Assembly: GCA_963693305.1 (NCBI GenBank)
Contig: OY855904.1
Span: 13,545,996-13,609,995 of the forward strand
Source: Meandrina meandrites
Taxonomy: Eukaryota; Cnidaria; Anthozoa; Scleractinia; Meandrinidae
Length of the DNA: 64,000 nt
Reading direction: 5' to 3'
The position numbers and the translations under genes were made by a program. Positions 31,601-42,323 of this stretch are shown here, piece by piece. Positions within the stretch are counted from its first letter, which is position 1. The number at the start of each line of letters is the position of its first letter. The notes below the pieces were generated by a model. The model was given only the letters and a program-made list of their open reading frames with translations, made no database searches and was not told where the DNA came from.

Positions 31601-34600
31601 GATTTAAGGGTTTGCCGAAAATTTAGTTCGTTTATTTGTTTTTCATCATACCCAAAGAAGACACCTAGTATTTTGATAGCTTGGCAAAGGTTGTGCTGAG
31701 CGAATTCCCTTTCCTGAAGGGAGATGTTCCCAAGGGCTAGAATCTCAGTTTTTTCATGATTTACACATAATCCAGAGCACAGTCCAAAAGTCTCAAGTAT
31801 ACCAAAGAGGGAGGCGTAGGAGGCTTTGTCACGTAGGAAACAGGTCATGTCATCCGCAAAAAGAGATAATTTAGTAATCTCGCCGCCAATTTTAAAACCT
31901 TTAATCGAGTCGTCACTTCTAATTTTGATAGCCAGAGTTTCGAGAGCGATTATAAAAAGATAAGGTGAGAGCGGGTCGCCCTGCCTAACTCCTCTTTTCA
32001 AAGGGAATGGACCCGTTGAAAATCCGTTGTTTAGTACGCAGCTTGAAACATTGCTATAAAGTACTCGTATCCATTGAATGAATGAAGGACCGAAATTAAA
32101 CTTATGCAGTGTTCTAATTAGAAAATTAAAATTGAGTGTGTCAAACGCCTTTTCGAAATCAATTGCGACTAAAATTCCTGATACACCTTTCTGTTTGGTA
32201 TATTCTACTAAATCGTCTATTGTTCTAACCGCATCAAAAATCGATCTGCCTTTGACAAATGCGTTTTGATCGGGATGAATTATAGTGGGCAAGACTTTTT
32301 CCATACGCTTGGCTAAAACTTTAGAAGCTATCTTAGCGTCAACGTTTATCAAGGAAATGGGTCGCCAATTTTTGACAAGTCGTTTATCCTTACCCTTCTT
32401 CTCTATTAAAGTAATAATAGCTTGCTTCTGGGTATTTGAGAGTTCACCGAATTCAAAAGCATAGTTGAGGCTATCAACAAGTAATGTTCCAACTAAAGGC
32501 CAAAAGGCCTGGTAGAATTCGATCGACAAACCGTCATTACCCGGTGTTTTGTTTTTAGGGAAAGTGCTCAAAACATTATAACATTCGTTGTAGCCCAGCT
32601 TTCCTTCGCAGTTTTCCTTTAATTCTTCTGTCAATATTGGGAATTCAATAGAATTATCCAGGAAAGTGGAAGCTGATGAATCCAATGGGCCGCCCCTGTT
32701 GCCGTCATAAAGATCCGTGTAGAAGGACTCCAGCTCCTTCATAATTTTTTTAGGATTATTTGTTATTTTCCCTTCAGAGGTGAAAATTTTACGAACACTA
32801 CATTTTTTCTTGTTTGATCTCTCTAAATTAAGGAAGTATTTGTTGTTTTTTTCACCGAGTTCGTACCAATTTGCACGTGAGCGGATTATCGCGCCTTGTG
32901 TAATGTAGTCGTAAATGCGATCATATTCCGCTTGAAGAACTTCGAGTTCTTCCAAATTTTTTTCTGAAGGGTCCTGATCACATTTTTCTGTACAGGTTTT
33001 TAAACTTTCTTCCAAACGGTTAAGCTTCTCTCTCTTCTTGCGAGCTTTTGCTTTACTATAAGTTATTGTATATTGTCTTATTTTATACTTAATTAAATCC
33101 CATAAAACTCGTTTATCCTTAACCGCTTCGAATTCTTCAAGCCAATTTTTATATTCATTATGCAGAGAGTCGCAGTATTCTTGGTCATCTACTAGCGTGG
33201 CGTTAAATTTCCAAAAGCCTGGACCCCTCTCGCCTTCATCGAGACCGTTAATCGATAGCGTTATTGCAGAATGATCGGAACGAATTGCTGTTGTTATGTC
33301 TGCCGAGTCAATCTCTTCCTGTAAGTCGTTACTAATGAGCCAGAAATCTAGGCGTCGTTGAATTGGTGGTGATTTCTGACGCCAAGTAAATCGCGATTCG
33401 TGGGGATGGCGAACACGCCAGATGTCTACTAGATCATTTTCAATCATAATATCTTCCACACATTTAACTGATTCCTTCCGTTTTTTTGTGCCCCCATGCC
33501 CATCAAGATCTTGATCAAATATAATATTGAAATCGCCTCCAACAATAAGAGAGTTTGCAAATTCTGTGTCTATATCGTTTAAAAGATCCGATAATTTGTT
33601 GAAGAACACGCACTGATCTGCTGATTTATTAGGGGCGTAGATGTTAAGAAGAATGAATGGCGAATCTTGAATTTGAGCTTCGATTAAAATATAACGACCT
33701 AAAGGATCAACCTTGGTGGAGACTAACTTAAAGTCAAGATGATCTTTTACAAGGATCATTGTTCCCCTACTATGGCAGCTTCCATGGGAAAAGAAAATAT
33801 CCCCCTTCCATTGTTTCTTCCAAATTTGTTCAACTTCTGGAGAGCTATAGGTTTCCTGTAAAAAACATATGTCCGCTCGCGATTTCGAGAGCCAGTTGAA
33901 TAATGCTTTCCGTTTCTCAAAAGATCGAATCCCTCGAGCATTAAGTGATAAAAGTTTGAAATCAACGTTTATGCACACCATAATTAGAGAGCAAGTGAAA
34001 AAAAGGCCACAGGGAAAGACATTTGAATAATGTTAATATTATCTTGGCAATTGGAAAATGTTGGCTAATCAAAAGGACAAAACTTAGGTGCGAAAAATAC
34101 GGTGAATCTGGGCCAATGGGAATTTTTACTGAAAGTAGATTAATTAGGTATGTTGAGTGGCAAAAACTGTGAATAATTTCCAGAGCACACGTAAATAAAC
34201 ACTTAAAAACTAAACACAAAAATATACATAAATAAGAAAAGAGAAACATATAAAAGAAAAGTTAAAAGGTCGCCAGAAAGTTTCCTATAATGCGGCCTCG
34301 AGGACTTGAGCAGGGTTTCTATGAGCTCCTATTTGGGACCTTTGTGAAAAACTAATTTGTGCTAACATTATTTGAATAAACGAATATAAATGATCAGACT
34401 GTAATGAGTTTACCGTCAACATACAATTTGTCCGGCTCCGCTTTACTAAAGACAGCTTTCTTACCGGCCTTTTTCGCTTGATGAAGTAACGGCATAAGTT
34501 TCTTCCTCTCTTTCACTAACTCTTTCGGAATGTCATCATAGATAGTGAAATCAGTACCTTTTAATTTGAAGGCTTGCCTTTTCACGTACTCACGGTCGGT

Positions 34601-37600
34601 GTATCTCAGGAAACGAGCAATGATCATTCGAGGTCGCTCTGCAGGTTCTGCAACTTTGCCAATGCGATGGATTCGTTGAAATTCTATATCCTCAGGTTGC
34701 TCAATGCCGAGTTTTGCTTTCAAAAATTCCATTAAGACTTCTTTCGTTTGCTTTTGCTCTGGTTCTTCACTTTCAGGAATGCCTGCAAACTTCAGATTCT
34801 CCCGCCTGCTATATGCCTCTAGGTATAGGCTTCTTCTTTCTAGATCTTCTTTCGCTATAGCAAGGGCTTGCTCGAGCTCCACTGATTTTACTTCTAGCTT
34901 GTCGACTCTTTCGTCATTGAAGCTGACATTCTCTTTCAACTCGTTAAGAGAGCGTTGCATCTTAACTTGCTTTTCTTTTGAAGCGTCTAGTTCACACCTT
35001 TGAGACGCTACAGATTTTTCAATCTCGGTTAACTTTCTGCCGAAGTTTTCAATTTTGCTCTCAATATTATCTAACTTGTTGATCTTCTCTTCGATAGCGT
35101 CCAATTTGTTAAGCTTTTCGAAGATTTGTTCCATTTTTTGTGCCAATTTCTCCGTCATCTTGAGTTCCACAAAGACCTCGTCGCTCTCGTCTAAGTCGCT
35201 TACCTCGCACGTGTTGTCTTTCGGTTTTTTGCTGGTCGGAGACTCGGTTGAGCTTGTTGATAAGGACCGGTTACCAAAAATTCGTTTCGTACCTGAAGTC
35301 TGGTCTTCCATAAAGCTTTCTGGCTTAAAAAAGTCGGTCCTTAGTCGGAGCTCCGGAACACACGTCTTGTGCTTATGTAGGATGGGAGGTGATGTGGGTT
35401 TTTGTGAGGTGATGTGGAATTTGGACCTTAGACAAGATTGAGTATGAGTATGTTGTGGTTCAATTTTACTACCCTTGAGTACAACTTGGTATTTTCCTTG
35501 GTTTTTTTATTTGTTTTCATACATTACCATACACCAGAACTAAACAAATTAAAGTACCAGATTGTACCAAGGGTAAATTTGAACCACTGCAAGTATACAT
35601 GATTGTTTCCAGGGACCTCACTCCTCCTTGTTGCTGACCAGCTGAATAGAAGACTAATCAGCAGATTAAAGATAGATTGGTGTGGAATGTCATAATTGAA
35701 AGCAATTGAGTACTGCATATACAAATGTACATACATGTAGGTTTGAAAAGGTGTATTTGTACAATCTCATTCTCGTGTTCAGGGCCCAGTTGTTCAAACA
35801 GGGAATAACACTATTGGGCCACCAGATAAATTGCTATCCAGTGGATAAGTGTTGACAAAACATTCTATACTATCGACTGGATAGTGATTTATCCGGTGGA
35901 TGGCATTATCCACCCTTTGAACAACCGGGCGTGATCTTAAGGCCACTAATATGGTCCTTCATTTTAGCCATTAATGACAATAAAGCCAGTGTTTGGGGTG
36001 ACCAACTCTTGATTATGGTGGAGAGTATAATGTTTGGGCTAAAGTTACTTACAGTAGCTTTAGAAATCATTTTTTTAGCCTTGACAGTTTATTGACCTTT
36101 TAAGGGAGAAGCCATCCATTCTGTAGTTTTTCACTTCCCAATTCACAATCCAGCAGGGGAAAAAATCTGCTGGGTAACTTGTTTGAAGACTCCTCAAATG
36201 CCATTAATTTACTTTTTCCAGGATTAGATGACCTAAAAAGTTGTGTGGTGGTTCTTGGCTCTGTGCTCGTGTTATCTCCAGTTTTGAAAACTTTGACTGA
36301 TTCCATTAGTACAGACACAATTTATGCTATGACAGTAAGTACTGCCAAGATAGTGGCAATTACAAATCTGGAAGTCATCTTTTTTAAATTTTTGTTACTG
36401 CCCAATCTGTCATTAACATTTTTGATTTATAACAATAAGTTAAGTAGTAATCAATCAAATTGATAGTTTATTCATATCAATAAATTACATTATGTAGAAT
36501 CCCCTTTTCTTGAACCTCCAGGGGAAACGAAAATTGGTTCAAGAAATCAGGAGGTTTGAGAAACAGAGGGTTTGAGAAATCATAATTCTTCTGTATTTTG
36601 TATGTACAATGTACAATGTTATGATCAGACTGTTCAAGGAGTTTGGATTCCTAATGCCATGAAGTAAATAAATGGGTTCAAGTCATAACGCATCTCTCAC
36701 ACTTATTACCAAGTTGTCTCTCCTTTTTGCACCAATATTTGTGAGCTGGGTAGAGCATAGGGAGAGTCTGTGTCTTCCTTTGGCCCACAGTTCCCTTTGC
36801 TCAAAGTATTTTTTATAATGACCCTGTGAAAATGTAGCTTATTCAAGTTCACATGTTTGTGCTGTAGCAATGAGCTTTGCCTAATGCACTTGTTAAAGTG
36901 CCTAAAACCCCCAAAATTTGTTTTGCCTAATCAAATCTCTGTATGGAATGGTGAAAATGTCGCAAAAATTTTTGAATTCGGTTAAAACCCATTTTTTTTA
37001 ACGAATTTTTCAAGTTGGCGCTGTTAATAGCACGACCGAGCATATGGGAGAATGGGACTGGTTCACGTATGATTGGATGCCTTCATCATGTACCTTTTAG
37101 TTAACAATCTCTTGTGTTTACTTATTCAGACTTTCATGCTTGCAATGAACTTACTTCTTTACGATTATGGAACAAGTGCTGCGATGTAAGTGTTGTCTAT
37201 TTTGTGGATCAATATGTAAAAGTTCTGCTTTAAGGTAATGACAAAAGAGGACACAATGTTGCGGACACAGATGTTTTCCTGCTAGCCCTGTTTGTGCTGT
37301 GATCTATATCGTTCATAAATCAGCAGATTCCCATAAGGGGTTGAACTACTTGTTTGAATCTGTACATCATATTTCGTAACTGAAATGTTTTGTCAGTGTT
37401 TCAAGGTCCGCCTCACTGAACGCCTCCATCTTCGCTTCTGTATGTTTGGCGTCCCGCCTTCCTTCTTCTTGGCATGTATTTACCACTGTTACTTTCGCCA
37501 TGCAGTTGTTTGCTCTCTTCCCGTCGCTGAGAAGACAGCTTAAGGTATGGTACAGTATTTAATTTTTGTCCGTGAAATGAATTTTTTTTGTGTGTTTTAA

Positions 37601-39008
37601 GAATCATCAATGACACAAAGTTAAGTCTCCGTTGCATCATGTTTTGGGTTGTCACGCAACGCTGCTAGTGGGGAGAACCATTGCGTCATGATCTAAATAA
37701 TGGCAACTAATCTGAAGGGGACTACAGAAAGCTTCTTTAGAGATTGTTTTCTGTTTGGCATGAAAATTTTGATCATTTATTAGGGTGGGGGGATCCAAGT
37801 CTGCTGTGACACCAGACTGCTGCTACTGTGTGACTCGAGTCCCAGACCGGACCAGCAGTCTGGGTCTAAACAAATTGAGAAGAATGTGCTGCCTTTGTAA
37901 TTACATCTGCAAATGGTTAGACATTCTAGTCTTTGCGGATAAGGACGACAAACCGTAGGCTCGGTCTCCTGTATCTTCAGTGTTACATTGTTATCAGGGG
38001 ACGATAAAGAACCCACACTGGCAAACTTATCGCAAAGAGTAGGGCACGAAGCGCCCGGTGTTTTGGCCTGGCCTTTGTCTGTATACTGTCAGTAGGTCCA
38101 CATCATCATACATCATCACCACATCATCAACAAATAAAGAACACGATGTTGACAATTGTTCTTGAAGGTATTCCTCTGACCGTTCTCCCAATTGAAAAAT
38201 CTGAAGAACCTGAAGTGATTCTGTGTGATGATGCTACGAATAAATTTTTGTCTTTGATCAGATGCAGCTTCCCTCAAGCCACGTCGTTGTGACCTGGTCT
38301 CTAGTATTGGTGGCAATAGCGATGCTGTGGCCGCTGTCCCAGCTGTTTGCAGTATTACTGGCTCTTGTGCACCTGGCGGTAACGTTTGTGTGTCCGTTTT
38401 GGCTGATTAAACTACAACGATTGAAAAAGTAAGGATGAACCTCATTTGGACAAAAATGAGAAATTGAATAGAAACTCAGGTTCAGTTTGCGTTTCAGTTT
38501 GATTAAGAGTTGCCACGATAGTCAAGCCTGTTTGAATGGCTTTACATCAGATTCAATGATGGTCGTGGGTAAAATGCACCACTACATTGCTTATGACCCT
38601 TGTGAATGTTTTAAGTTATTCTTAGATCGCGTATGTTCGTTTAAGTTACGACTCGTTTCCCTAAGTTATACTTTTCGGCTCTAGATAACATGCAACATTT
38701 ATGCAAGTGTTCATATCTTGGTAATGGAGATTTCAATTTAATACTGCGAAATCACAGAAAACCAAATATGGCTGATGTCGTGCTCCATTAGAAAAGCCAA
38801 TCCTCGATTAATTTCTACTCTATTTGATCAGGAAACGTTATCCACTGAAATCCTAATTAATTTAAACCAAGCTTGTGAGCCTTGCCCTGATTGTCATATT
38901 CTCACTTCTAAAACTTCATTTTGATGTGTTTGTTCTATCGTTAGTAATATTCATGGTCCGTGGGATGAAGCTGTCATAAAAGAAGAGCATGTTGCCAAAG
39001 CGAAGTAA
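25682..39008 (+). CDS. PIGC: PIG-C, GPI N-acetylglucosaminyltransferase subunit
   Basis: Coding exons: 25709-25853 (or from the in-frame ATG at 25682), 26599-26668, 29299-29453, 36222-36334, 37130-37185, 37397-37544, 38262-38428 and 38945-39008. All phases join and, counted from 25709, give 306 codons including stop; human PIG-C has 297 residues. Conserved stretches appear in order: [113 protein letters not shown], and the C-terminal [18 protein letters not shown] is a multi-pass ER membrane protein in the PIGA/C/H/P/Q/Y complex that transfers GlcNAc to phosphatidylinositol, the first step of GPI-anchor synthesis. Introns 1 to 3 are swollen by mobile elements, including an antisense LINE in intron 3 (29454-36221). 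No coding damage is seen. Confidence 0.97.
26011..26411. repeat. Foldback element in PIGC intron 1
   Basis: Two arms of about 190 bp are near-complementary around a spacer of about 10 bp at 26214-26222. GCCATGTTCTAAACGAGCAG at the left end pairs with the complement ending at 26411. The left arm has about 19 extra bases (TTTTAAAATAAGAGAGCTT) not found in the right arm. It has no coding capacity. Confidence 0.9.
27104..28744. mobile_element. Harbinger-like non-autonomous element
   Basis: Inverted ends GGGACGGACCATTATTTTTC (27104) and its complement ending GGTCCGTCCC (28744) are flanked on both sides by TTA (27101-27103, 28745-28747). A 3 bp TWA target duplication is typical of PIF/Harbinger elements. 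Sub-terminal copies of CTGCAAACAATTTTTT occur near both ends in direct orientation. The stretch 27465-27720 matches 62985-63178, upstream of a Myb/SANT-like ORF, which supports the Harbinger call. It has no transposase. A second foldback (28032-28607) is nested inside. It lies in PIGC intron 2. Confidence 0.78.
28032..28607. repeat. Nested foldback element, about 270 bp arms
   Basis: Arms running from TTAACGAAGACTAGTG to a centre at ATTAGCGCTAAT near 28318, then back to CACTAGTCTTCGTTAA. Similarity between arms is high, with a few substitutions and short indels (for example ACCGGT only in the right arm near 28408). It is inserted in the larger element 27104-28744, so it is the younger of the two. 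Confidence 0.88.
29773..29784. repeat. G12 run beside LINE tail
   Basis: Twelve consecutive G residues, 20 bp from the poly(T) tract that marks the 3' end of the antisense LINE. Confidence 0.8.
30200..33981 (-). CDS. LINE ORF2: APE endonuclease and reverse transcriptase
   Basis: The main open frame (33981-30637) has an apurinic endonuclease domain, residues 1-240, with LQET (41-44), GGDFN (148-152), RLDFWL (210-215) and SDHS (235-238). The reverse transcriptase follows, with NKTPGNDGL (477-485), [10 protein letters not shown] (606-615), RQGDPLSP (666-673) and the catalytic FADD (708-711). The normal continuation lies in a second frame (from 30712 down to 30200), which holds the C-terminal zinc knuckle [18 protein letters not shown]. 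One single-base frameshift near 30710-30735, around the AAATTGGGAAAGG run, separates them. Full length would be about 1250 residues. Catalytic residues look intact, so the element is young, but ORF2p is truncated before the knuckle unless the shift is an assembly error. Confidence 0.93.
34394..35311 (-). CDS. LINE ORF1p, L1-type RNA-binding protein
   Basis: An open frame of 305 residues. A polar Ser/Lys-rich N-terminus (1-45) is followed by a heptad-rich coiled coil (about 50-160). The motif [14 protein letters not shown] (167-180) opens an RRM-like domain, with [19 protein letters not shown] and a basic C-terminal domain (YDDIPKEL to the end). This is the usual plan of L1 ORF1p: a trimerising coiled coil, RRM and C-terminal domain that coat the element's RNA. 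It is intact, about 410 bp upstream of ORF2 in the same orientation. Confidence 0.93.
   Translation of the reverse strand: MEDQTSGTKRIFGNRSLSTSSTESPTSKKPKDNTCEVSDLDESDEVFVELKMTEKLAQKMEQIFEKLNKLDAIEEKINKLDNIESKIENFGRKLTEIEKSVASQRCELDASKEKQVKMQRSLNELKENVSFNDERVDKLEVKSVELEQALAIAKEDLERRSLYLEAYSRRENLKFAGIPESEEPEQKQTKEVLMEFLKAKLGIEQPEDIEFQRIHRIGKVAEPAERPRMIIARFLRYTDREYVKRQAFKLKGTDFTIYDDIPKELVKERKKLMPLLHQAKKAGKKAVFSKAEPDKLYVDGKLITV
35782..35930. repeat. MITE with CCCAGTTGTTCAAA ends
   Basis: Ends GGGCCCAGTTGTTCAAA and TTTGAACAACCGGGC match those of 3881-4112. The interior carries paired GTGGATAA/TTATCC words. It is about 330 bp from the 5' end of the LINE, still in PIGC intron 3. Confidence 0.8.
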
Positions 39009-39464
39009 ACAGTGTCACCGCAGTGTACTTTGGTACTAATCGCGTATGTTGACACCCCATCAGTTCATTCTTCTTCAAATGAAGTTGAACACAACTATGC
39101 TGGACAGCGGCGCATGTACCAGACATGCGCATGCAGAGCCATGACGTGAATTCAGTATCACTGGCCTGGTTACTCTGCAAGTGGCTCGTGACGTGAATGA
39201 ATCAAGCTCAGCAAAAAGGACAGCATTTCGACACAAAACTCCAAAAATTGGAGCAGTTTGTTATTGATATCATTCATCTTGAACGCCTTCTTATCTAGCA
39301 TGAATGGCAAGAGGCGCTGGTGCTGATGGTAGTGATGGGGAGGTTGACAGTGGCGGTAAAATCAGCATGACAAGACGACAAGACAAGACCAAAAATGCTG
39401 CGCACTAAACACGTTGATTTCTGTCATATTGGACAGCTCGAAGTTTCAGAATTTTACACCCGCC
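39009..39464. other. PIGC 3' flank, no gene recognised
   Basis: Presumably the 3' UTR and downstream DNA of PIGC. No open frame of note and no other recognisable element. Confidence 0.4.
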
Positions 39465-39741
39465 TTCAGTGTTACGTGCATAGCACCAATCTTTCGACAT
39501 GCATCTTTTGACGTCGTTTTTCAATGTCTTTCGACATGCTAAACAAACAAAGATCGAAATACACCAAACTCATGCCAGTGTTCGTTTCATGTCACTTTTT
39601 TGGAAATGAGTCACAAGTTGAGAAGGTCATGCTAGTGGGCTGTGATTGGTGGATTTCGATCCTTGTTTGTTTGGCGTGTCGAAAGACGATGTTGTCGGGA
39701 GATGTATTTCGAACGATAGCCGCTATGCACGTAACACTGAA
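39465..39741. repeat. Palindromic MITE-like element
   Basis: TTCAGTGTTACGTGCATAGC at the left faces GCTATGCACGTAACACTGAA at the right. Inner words CTTTCGACA..C and AAACAAACAA.GATCGAAAT also pair. The motif TCTTTCGACATGC recurs three times in alternating orientation. No coding capacity. Confidence 0.82.
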
Positions 39742-39901
39742 AGTTGGTGTAAGTAATTTGATACCTTATTATTGGAAATTAACGATGCATGTTATTTTAT
39801 GCACCCTAATTTATGTCATTGTTAATTAAAATCACACTATTTCATAGCATCGTTATTTTAAGACTTCTTTATTTCCAGCGAAGTTACATGCCATCTACCT
39901 T

Positions 39902-40015
39902 TCAGTCAGTCAGTCAGTCAGTCAGTCAGTCAGTCAGTCAGTCCGTCCGTCATCCGTCGGTCGGTCGTCCGTCCGTCATCGGTCGGTCGGTCGGTCGGTC
40001 GGTCGGTCGGTCGGT
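39902..40015. repeat. Tetranucleotide microsatellite (GTCA/GTCC/GTCG)n
   Basis: A run of CAGT units (about 11) passes into CCGT/CATC and then CGGT units (GGTCGGTC...). All share the GTCN frame, so point changes have split one array into three variants. It ends exactly where the tandem duplication begins (about 40020). Confidence 0.92.
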
Positions 40016-40287
40016 CGCCAATCTCCGTTTTGTTGTTTGGGTGCAAACAATCGAAAGCGAGGTTTAGAAATAGTGAAAGATACCTGTAGCTACCATACAT
40101 TGTGCGAAATCACGGACCTGAGCTTAGCGCCGGTAATTACATTGGATAAATTCGTTGCAAGTAAACAAATACAAATAGTCTAAGAATTAAATTCATCTTC
40201 TGAAGTCATAATCTTCTGAAGAATAAGGTTTAGTCAAGCATATGCTACATATACATCCAGCTGAAGAGCAAACGAGACTCGCAGTTT

Positions 40288-40653
40288 CAAGCGCTGGCCA
40301 AACAGTAACGCAAGTGGACGCAAGTAGTCGCAAGTTGAACTTGCGTACAGACTTGCGTTGGGTGGCCAAACGGACGCGCAGGTGTACTGGCAAGTGCACG
40401 CAATTTGTCAAAATAAGCCATTTAAATGCTACTGCGCGCGCTGTAATATAGTACTTGAAGTAAACAGCAAGACTTGTGTTGACTTTCGTAGGGTGGCCAA
40501 ACGGTGAAAAACTTGCGTTGACTTGCGTGTAAATTCGATCTCGACGAAACTGAACGCAAGCAGCGCAAGAGCACGCAAGTCGTGGCCAAACGGAGACGCA
40601 ACTAGACGCAAGTTTTCAACTTGCGTCTACTGGCGCCTCCGTTTGGCCAGGCC
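40288..40653. mobile_element. MITE present only in duplicate 1
   Basis: Ends CAAGCGCTGGCCAAAC and GTTTGGCCAGGCC. The interior is packed with ACTTGCGT/ACGCAAGT words in both orientations and GTGGCCAAACGG motifs. TTT flanks both sides, and the corresponding empty site in duplicate 2 (near 51690) reads GCAGTTTTAAATTTTG, so insertion can be seen directly. Confidence 0.9.
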
Positions 40654-41458
40654 TTTAAATTTTGTCGCTTCAATTTGAATTTGGTGATTGTTCCCGTTTC
40701 ACGATAATACAACAAGAACGTTTGTAATGAGCGTGCTCTCCTGGTTCGCCTAAATTCGAAAGATAGAGATTGGTTTCAAAGCATTGTTTTCCTTGTTGTT
40801 TGAATTCTTAAACCACAAAAAAAAAAAAAAACAATTGATGTAGCTTGATGTGTTCAGCTTTATCTGTTTGAGCTTTCATGTCGCAACAGTGTTTGTACGT
40901 GATCAACATGAATTTTGAGTTTTCAGGATGAGTGCATAAATTCTGTTAAAAATTTTATTTTAGCTTGTATTTAAAGAATTATTGTTAATTTATATCGTAT
41001 ATGAGCTTGTAAATTCCACATAAATGAACTGGGATCGCGTTTACTGAAAGAGCAAAATTTGCGGAGCTCTTCTGTTTCCGTCACTCTGACACGACTTTTT
41101 AAAACTGAATCCAATAAAGTGCTAGACGGGGCCTTTTTATTGGCTCGCTCCGTGTTTAATTTAATCATCGGCAATCTGTGGTAACAAATCGCAACTTCTA
41201 TTTCCCGACGTTAATTGTTCACTACGGGTAACAAAAATAAGCAAATGGCAAGCTCGGAGAATGAACATTTAGGCTGATATTACCCAAGGCGGAAAATTAA
41301 TCTTGTTTTGTGCAAAGCAAATAACATTCCATCTTTAATCATCAAATCACCATGGAACCAGAAATATGACTAAATAGTTAATTTAATTTAGCGTTCACTG
41401 TATTTGAAAAAGTATTTCTTATTACCTAAGAAACTTAGAATGAAAATTACGAATGCAA

Positions 41459-41945
41459 TGATCACTGAAGGTGGAAATTTGATTGCATTGCTTGGTTTCA
41501 AACCGTTGGGATATGTTAAGATCTATTTGTATAAACAGACGTGCTGCGGAAAGATTATGCAAAACACGAGATACTGTTGACGCAATGTGCGAGATCGACA
41601 AAACATGTAAAATGCAAAGCGAAATAAAATTACAACACTATAACATTATTAATTGAAATCAAGAGAAATATTTTAAACCTTGGCTTTTAAGCTCTTTTAT
41701 AATCACTGAAGGTGGAAATTTGATTGCATCACTTGGGTTCACACCGTTGTGATATGTTAAGATCTATTCAGTGTATAAAAATACGTGCTTCGGACAGATT
41801 ATGCAAAACGCAAGTTAACTATTGACACAATATGCAAGATCGAAAAAAGATGTAAAACACAAAGCGAAATAAAACTACAAATCCCGCCAGTAAATTATTA
41901 ATTGAAAACAAGAGAAATCTTTTAAAATCTTGGCTTTTAATTATA
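41459..41945. repeat. Local tandem duplication, 2 x about 243 bp
   Basis: Two consecutive diverged units each start with ATCACTGA.GGTGGAAATTTG and end with CTTGGCTTTTAA. Duplicate 2 has only one such unit (52484-52725), closer to the first. This is a later event in duplicate 1, or a loss in duplicate 2. Confidence 0.88.
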
Positions 41946-42323
41946 GCTTTTTAAAATTTCGAACATTTAAATCATCGCGCGCGGCTTTAAAAATGGGCTA
42001 ATTTGAATCAAACGACCTCAATTCGAACCTCCAATTCAGACGAGTACATCCTCTTGCCTCAGAGTTCATCTTCGGCCGGGTCATGTTAAAACGACAGGGC
42101 TACAATTTTACTGATTTGTAGAGGACACAGCAGTTTTCTCGCTCAGACTGGGGCCTCGTAGGTGAAGAATTTATGGCTTTCCTATCAATAAAAATTTATA
42201 TAGCAAACCCTCGTCTTGTTTACAGGCAAACTAAAAAGGCTATTCTCTAACGTGATGTCTTTAAATTTAGACTACTGTAATACAAATGTCAACCTTTTAG
42301 AGGCTACATCGGGAATGTTTACT

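Larger units (their letters stand above)
29805..35450 (-). mobile_element. L1-like LINE, nearly full length, antisense in PIGC
   Basis: On the minus strand the element has a 5' region (from about 35450), ORF1 (35311-34394), a spacer of about 400 bp, ORF2 (33981 to about 30200 with one frameshift), a 3' UTR of about 370 bp and a 25 nt poly(A) tail (T run at 29805-29829). Two ORFs, with an RNA-binding coiled-coil ORF1p and an APE-RT ORF2p, define the L1/Tx1 superfamily. I could not identify a target-site duplication, and the 5' boundary is approximate. It occupies most of PIGC intron 3. Confidence 0.93.

Noticed and set aside
34704..35441. Plus-strand open frames opposite LINE ORF1
   Set aside because: They are antisense shadows of ORF1, which has a clear L1 ORF1p plan.
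39902..40015. Possible CRISPR-like or satellite array
   Set aside because: The repeat unit is 4 bp with no spacers: a simple microsatellite.
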